46,657 bases of DNA from RGIG2000 sp045612665. Its GTDB lineage: Bacteria; Bacillota; Clostridia; Oscillospirales; CAG-272. The notes under the pieces are model-generated. The model saw only the letters and a list, made by a program, of their open reading frames with translations, was not told the origin of the DNA and ran no database searches. Position numbers and translations under genes: made by a program. Location: positions 1 to 46,657 of the forward strand of contig JAZKZO010000048.1 of assembly GCA_045612665.1 (NCBI GenBank). The letters are read 5' to 3'. Below, piece after piece: positions 42,903-46,657 of the stretch; within the stretch, counting starts at the first letter, position 1, and every line of letters begins with the position of its first letter.

Positions 42903-43548
42903 AAGCTACACCTTTTGGACCTTTTGTCATGATTTTATAAAATTTACAGGCGCAATTCCAGCTTGGATTTTCTTTAGACCCAAGATTATTCGAATGGGTA
43001 AAAAGGGAAAGCTTGATTCAGCCATTCTAATGGCAAATCACGTTGGATTTTTCGATCCCATTATTTTGCAATTCGTCTTTCCTCTAAGAAGAAAATGGTC
43101 GCTTGCAACGAAGGATTTCTTTAATAATGCATTAAATAGAGCGTTTTTCAAAAGCTTTCTTTGTATCCCTGTTGATAAGAAAAACGTAACGATTGATATG
43201 TATCACGGAATTTCCGACGTCTTAAAGGCAGGCAAGCTTCTGTTGATCTTCCCCGAGGGAACAATTAATGCCTCGGATGATGCCGAATTTATGAAATTCA
43301 AGGGTGGAGTCGCGCTTTTTGCCATTCTTAATAAAGTGCCGGTTGTTCCTATATACATAGTAAAAAGAGAGAAATGGTATCAAAGACAGCGCCTCGTTAT
43401 TGGCGAGCCTGTTTATTTGGATGAGGCTCTCGGTAGAGTGCCAACCCCGGCTGATATTGAAAAGGTGAGCGAGCTTCTTCAAGCAAAGGAAGAGGAGCTT
43501 GCATCAAATTATAAGGAGAAAATAAATGCAAAGTCTATTAAATCCTAA
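42865..43548 (+). CDS. PlsC-type acyltransferase-like protein (second copy)
   Basis: 227 residues, LPLAT superfamily. HxxxxD is NHVGFFD (H59, D64) and the substrate block is the canonical FPEGT, unlike the first copy. The N-terminus is strongly basic (KKNKKRFKSY) with a hydrophobic stretch at about 25-38 that could anchor it. It overlaps the preceding gene by 38 bases and the following ligase by 23 bases. Two different LPLAT proteins in tandem could acylate the two positions of one glycerol backbone, or act on different acceptors. Confidence 0.87.
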   Translation: MKQTAKKNKKRFKSYTFWTFCHDFIKFTGAIPAWIFFRPKIIRMGKKGKLDSAILMANHVGFFDPIILQFVFPLRRKWSLATKDFFNNALNRAFFKSFLCIPVDKKNVTIDMYHGISDVLKAGKLLLIFPEGTINASDDAEFMKFKGGVALFAILNKVPVVPIYIVKREKWYQRQRLVIGEPVYLDEALGRVPTPADIEKVSELLQAKEEELASNYKEKINAKSIKS

Positions 43549-45046
43549 ATACACATCATATGAAACTCAGTCTAAGCTGAAAAAATTCTCTTGCGTTGGA
43601 GAAATGTCCGATTACATTTTTGAGGAATATAAGGACAAAATCGCGCTTATAGATAACGGTATTGAATATACCTATGCAGACCTTTCAAAGAAGGTGGGCG
43701 CGTTAAGACTCGCTATATCGGAGCTAGGTATAAAGGTCGGCGATAAGGTGGGCGTATTTTATCCTAACTGCGCTGATTTCGTTGTCGCATCTATGGCGGT
43801 AACCTCATATGGCGCTGTTGTAGTTGCGTTGCCATATCATCTTGACGAAAAAACACTCTACGGATGCTCGCTCAAATTCCAAATGTCCGCTATTATTTAC
43901 GATAGCGCATCGGCTGAAAGAGTAGCACTCGCACATAAGCTTAATCCTAACTTGAAGGCAATACTTTCAAATGAGGTAAAGGATGGCTTTGCACCCGCTA
44001 ATAAGGTGTCCTCGGATGCTCCTTGCGCAATTGTGTTTACGGCAGGAACAACAGGACAAAGCAAGGGCGCACTATTGTCGCATAAGGCAATCCTTGCAGG
44101 CACTGTAAACGGTTGTATGGGCTTTGTTGACCATGATGTTTTTGGGGAAAGATATTTTCTCGTTCTTCCTCTTACACATATTTTCGGTTATGTTCGTAAT
44201 ATGATGACAAGCCTTTATACGGGAAGCACACTTTACATATGCAGAGATACAAAGAATATGTTCCGTGAAATTCCTGCGTATAATCCAACAATTATGATAA
44301 TGGTGCCGGCTCTTGCCGAAATGGCGCTCGGACTCACAAGAGTTATGGGCACAAAAATTCTTGGAAGCTCGCTTAAATATATAGTTGCAGGTGCAGCAGT
44401 TGTTGCTCCTCATCTTGCAAAGGAATATAATAAGCTCGGCGTTACACTTTTGGCAGGCTACGGTCTTACTGAGTCCGCTAACCTTGTAAGCGGTAACCCA
44501 ACAACCCTTGAAAATCCGACCTCTGTTGGCTTCCTTTATCCAAATCAAGAGTATAAGATTGTAAACGATGAGCTTTGGCTCAAGGGCGATAATATTTTGA
44601 CCGAGTATTATAACGATCCCGAGGAAACTGCAAAGGCATTCGAGGACGGATATTTCAAAACCGGAGACCTTGTTAAATTCGACGATGACGGCTATATGTA
44701 TATCGTTGGTAGAATTAAGGATATAATCGTTTTGTTAAGCGGTGAAAATATCGCTCCCGAGGAGCTTGAATCCAAATTCCGTGAGCTTGATTGCGTTCGC
44801 GATTGCTTAATTTACAAGGGCGTAAACGATAACGGTGTAGAGGCGCTCATCTTTGAGATGACTCCTCGCGTTGATGTTTTGAAGGCAAATGGAGTTGAAA
44901 ATATCGGTGAATACTGTGTTAAGAAGGTAACCGAGGTTAATAACACACTCCTAAACTACCAAAAGGTATCCAAAATAATTATAAGAACCGAGGATTTCGA
45001 AAGAACTCCGAGTATGAAGATAAAGAGGCCAAAGAACGTACTATGA
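43526..45046 (+). CDS. AMP-forming acyl-CoA/acyl-ACP ligase
   Basis: 506 residues, ANL superfamily with canonical motifs: FTAGTTGQSKGA, YGLTESANL, YFKTGDLVKF, GRIKDIIV and the C-terminal Lys region PSMKIKRPKNVL. It adenylates a carboxylic acid and passes it to a thiol; the adjacent ACP gene (overlap ATGA) makes acyl-ACP rather than acyl-CoA the likely product. The start at ATG 43526 has AAGGAG 9 bases upstream, inside the previous gene. The acyl substrate is unknown. The association of ligase and PlsC recalls the two domains of E. coli Aas. Confidence 0.9.
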   Translation: MQSLLNPKYTSYETQSKLKKFSCVGEMSDYIFEEYKDKIALIDNGIEYTYADLSKKVGALRLAISELGIKVGDKVGVFYPNCADFVVASMAVTSYGAVVVALPYHLDEKTLYGCSLKFQMSAIIYDSASAERVALAHKLNPNLKAILSNEVKDGFAPANKVSSDAPCAIVFTAGTTGQSKGALLSHKAILAGTVNGCMGFVDHDVFGERYFLVLPLTHIFGYVRNMMTSLYTGSTLYICRDTKNMFREIPAYNPTIMIMVPALAEMALGLTRVMGTKILGSSLKYIVAGAAVVAPHLAKEYNKLGVTLLAGYGLTESANLVSGNPTTLENPTSVGFLYPNQEYKIVNDELWLKGDNILTEYYNDPEETAKAFEDGYFKTGDLVKFDDDGYMYIVGRIKDIIVLLSGENIAPEELESKFRELDCVRDCLIYKGVNDNGVEALIFEMTPRVDVLKANGVENIGEYCVKKVTEVNNTLLNYQKVSKIIIRTEDFERTPSMKIKRPKNVL

Positions 45047-45288
45047 GTAGAGAAGTTATACTAGAAAAGCTTAAAAACATATTCACCCTCGTTAACGGTG
45101 GCGTTGACGTCGCTAATTTTGACGAGAGCACTGACCTAAGAACAGGTCTCGGACTTAACTCAATAGGAATGCTTTATATGATTATAGCAATCGAGGAAAG
45201 CTTTTCTATTCGCTTTGAAAACGTCGCAATGGGAGATTTTAACACCGTTGGCGAGGTAGTTGATTTCATCGAAAGCAAGGGAGAGTAA
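45043..45288 (+). CDS. Acyl carrier protein
   Basis: 81-residue ACP with four predicted helices. The phosphopantetheine serine is S40 in GLGLNSIGM (family usual: G.DSL); Asn replaces the Asp before it. It starts in a 4-base overlap (ATGA) with the ligase stop and is followed by the gene with a PPTase domain after 4 bases. A dedicated carrier with its own ligase and activator indicates a pathway separate from the housekeeping fatty-acid ACP. Confidence 0.9.
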   Translation: MSREVILEKLKNIFTLVNGGVDVANFDESTDLRTGLGLNSIGMLYMIIAIEESFSIRFENVAMGDFNTVGEVVDFIESKGE

Positions 45289-45292
45289 CTAA

Positions 45293-46279
45293 ATGAAATG
45301 GTCTTTAAAGGAAATGCAACCCTCTGATATGGTTCGCGTCCCGTCGGGAGGCTTCTATCACTATGGAATTTGCGTTGACGAGGATACCATTATTCAATTT
45401 GGCGAAAGCGTTGTAAATCCTCTTGTAGATCCTAATACCGTTGAGGTTAATGCAACCTCTGTGGACGATTTTTTAAGAGGTCGCTTTGCCGAGGTTGCCG
45501 AGTACGATAAAAAAGAGCTCAAAAGGAAAAATTCCCCCGAAAAGATAATTGCACACGCAAGGGCATCTATCGGGCGTAAGGGCTACCATATTCTTTATAA
45601 TAACTGTGAGCATTTTGCAAACGAATGTGTCTTCAACGACCATGCAAGCTCTCAGCTTGATGAATTTAGAAGAAAAATGGCTGAGCAGTTTCCTTTGATT
45701 GACGTATATGTTTCAAGCGTGGAGCGCTTTAAGGATTTTAAAAAGATGCCTAAATACGCTAAAAATGAGCTTAAATCCGTTACTAACCCCTCACTTATAG
45801 CGCAAAAGAAAGCATCGTACGGTCTTTTGGATTATGCTATGAACGCATCATTTAAGACGAGCGTTGATTTCAAATCAATGAGTAAGGATGAGAGAGGTAA
45901 GCCTCACTTAAAGGAAAGGTTTTTCTCCGTTTCTCATACAAACGACCTCGTTTGCGTTGCCGTATCGGGCCTCAATATCGGTGTTGATATTGAGGAGATT
46001 AAGGAGCATGTGTCGCTTGATAGAACAAGGTCGCATATCGTATGCGAAGGAGAAGAGGCTGAAGGCATTGATGAAATGATTGCTCTTTGGACAAAAAAGG
46101 AAGCAATATTTAAGCTTGATGATACAATTAGTTCCTATATTCCGTCTAAAATCGACACCTCAAAATATCAATCTAAAACCTCGTTTTTAGAATATGATGG
46201 CAAAAAATACGCATTAACGCTCGCATCGTCGATTGTTACCAACGTAAACGTGATTTTGCTTGACGGTAAATCTATTTAA
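45293..46279 (+). CDS. LRAT-like (NCEHF) domain fused to a 4'-phosphopantetheinyl transferase
   Basis: 328 residues. The N-terminal domain (about 1-115) is LRAT-like, of the NlpC/P60 superfamily: H23 in YHYGICV, a polar third residue Q35 (IIQFG) and C105 in NNCEHFANE. Families of this type move or hydrolyse acyl groups through a thioester on the Cys. The C-terminal domain (about 165-328) is a compact PPTase: GKPHL, FFSVSHTNDLVCVAVS, IGVDIEEI with its Mg-binding Asp/Glu, and LWTKKEAIFK. It would turn the apo-carriers of the same operon into holo forms. The helical middle (115-165) links them. Domain calls are firm; that both work on the same carrier is inference. A terminator follows. Confidence 0.88.
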   Translation: MKWSLKEMQPSDMVRVPSGGFYHYGICVDEDTIIQFGESVVNPLVDPNTVEVNATSVDDFLRGRFAEVAEYDKKELKRKNSPEKIIAHARASIGRKGYHILYNNCEHFANECVFNDHASSQLDEFRRKMAEQFPLIDVYVSSVERFKDFKKMPKYAKNELKSVTNPSLIAQKKASYGLLDYAMNASFKTSVDFKSMSKDERGKPHLKERFFSVSHTNDLVCVAVSGLNIGVDIEEIKEHVSLDRTRSHIVCEGEEAEGIDEMIALWTKKEAIFKLDDTISSYIPSKIDTSKYQSKTSFLEYDGKKYALTLASSIVTNVNVILLDGKSI

Positions 46280-46303
46280 TATAATTAATAATGAAGCTTT
46301 TTG

Positions 46304-46340
46304 AAAAATGTTCCGAGAAAATCGGAACATTTTTGCTTTA
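46304..46340 (+). terminator. Terminator of the carrier/acyltransferase operon
   Basis: 13-bp stem AAAAATGTTCCGA / GAAAA / TCGGAACATTTTT with a T-rich tail, 24 bases after the last stop codon. Confidence 0.85.
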
Positions 46341-46377
46341 TTTAATATAATAATAAAGAAAAATTATGAAAAAACTA

Positions 46378-46406
46378 TTGACAAATAAAAAATATAGTGA
46401 TAAAAT
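46378..46406 (+). promoter_or_regulatory. rRNA operon promoter P1
   Basis: Perfect TTGACA (46378-46383), 17-bp spacer ending TGA, TAAAAT (46401-46406). It is the first of two tandem promoters 82 bases apart. Confidence 0.8.
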
Positions 46407-46459
46407 AAAAGTCCACCTCAAAAAACAGTAAAAAAGTTCAAAAAACTTTTAAAAAAGCC

Positions 46460-46488
46460 TTGACAAGTATAGAAATGCGTGATATAAT
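46460..46488 (+). promoter_or_regulatory. rRNA operon promoter P2
   Basis: Consensus promoter: TTGACA (46460-46465), 17-bp spacer ending TGA, TATAAT (46483-46488). It is the strongest promoter in the window, as expected for a ribosomal RNA operon. Confidence 0.88.
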
Positions 46489-46494
46489 AGCAAG

Positions 46495-46657
46495 GCTGAC
46501 TGTAAAGAGGGAAGCGAAAGATCCTTGAAAATTGAACAAAGAAGAAAATTAGTTAGATAACTAAGTACAAAGACGGAACTCTTAAGAAAATTCTTTTAGA
46601 GAAACTCAAAAAACAAGTAATTTAAGTAAAGAGCTAAACAAAAGCTTTAAAAATGAT
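46495..46657 (+). promoter_or_regulatory. rRNA leader upstream of a 16S gene lying outside the window
   Basis: The transcript from the tandem promoters begins here. GATCCTTGAAAATTGAACAA at 46530-46549 is the boxA-like sequence typical of rRNA leaders in Firmicutes. An imperfect stem (CTCTTAAGAA..TTCTTTTAGAG, 46580-46602) follows, of the kind used in pre-16S processing. No 16S sequence (AGAGTTTGATC) appears before the window ends. Confidence 0.8.

Noticed and set aside
44072..44548. Open frame of 158 codons opposite the ligase gene
   Set aside because: Antisense to conserved adenylation motifs and Cys-rich by chance; no promoter or ribosome binding site.
38356..46279. Classical polyketide or nonribosomal peptide cluster
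   Set aside because: Carrier, ligase and PPTase are present, but no ketosynthase, ketoreductase, condensation or thioesterase domain was seen.

Overview
The window looks like a chromosomal segment of a low- to mid-GC, endospore-forming Gram-positive of the class Clostridia, probably a gut-type anaerobe. The evidence is an alpha/beta-type small acid-soluble spore protein, a SpoIIQ-like M23 protein, a CotH-family protein, Mini-ribonuclease 3, PcrA helicase, AGGAGG-type ribosome binding sites and Firmicutes-style promoters. A genus cannot be assigned from the sequence alone. There is no phage, transposase, integrase or CRISPR array.

Layout. 1-2063: the 3' part of a sugar catabolism operon (Gfo/Idh/MocA dehydrogenase, then a TIM-barrel sugar phosphate isomerase/epimerase). 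2064-2497: a non-coding stretch with a 90-bp terminator-bearing direct repeat. 2498-3178 (-): SpoIIQ-like M23 protein. 3349-7294: operon of a ThyX-superfamily-like protein, a Mn-type cation diffusion facilitator and a secreted CotH-family protein. 7333-9324 (-): GH78-like glycosidase. 9429-12950 (-): a fused ATPase/permease with a very large ectodomain. 13277-13903: a degenerate nucleotidyltransferase-like protein. 13981-17756 (-): a heterodimeric ABC exporter. 17926-18508 (-): Mini-RNase 3 and tRNA-Leu(CAA). 18674-22795: PcrA helicase and a GH2 glycosidase.

22936-37795 is a long, one-directional, Wzx/Wzy-type surface polysaccharide locus. It has an aminotransferase, a PglC-type initiating phosphosugar transferase, three intact glycosyltransferases and one decayed one. 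It also has a TagD-like cytidylyltransferase with a LicD transferase (predicted phospho-alditol or phosphocholine decoration), a membrane acyltransferase, a polysaccharide pyruvyl transferase, a polymerase, a flippase, two FrhB-like iron-sulfur proteins (one frameshifted) and a nucleotidyltransferase-like protein. Its middle (about 26-36 kb) is visibly more AT-rich than its flanks, as expected for a horizontally exchanged serotype-like locus. A SASP gene on the other strand closes it.

38356-46279 is the most unusual part. It is a tightly packed operon under one strong promoter: an acyl/aryl-adenylating enzyme fused to a carrier domain, an MFS_2-type transporter with an extra C-terminal membrane domain, two PlsC-type acyltransferases, a second AMP-forming ligase, a stand-alone acyl carrier protein, and a protein fusing an LRAT-like (NCEHF) acyltransferase/hydrolase domain to a 4'-phosphopantetheinyl transferase. 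The set is self-sufficient for activating an acid, loading it on a dedicated carrier, transferring it and moving a product or substrate across the membrane. It resembles a taken-apart LplT/Aas lysolipid repair system, but with its own carrier and its own carrier-activating enzyme.

The right edge (46378-46657) holds two tandem strong promoters and an rRNA-type leader, so a 16S rRNA gene almost certainly starts just outside the window. Ten promoters identified across the window share one architecture: a -35 box, exactly 17 bp, and a TGn-extended -10 box.
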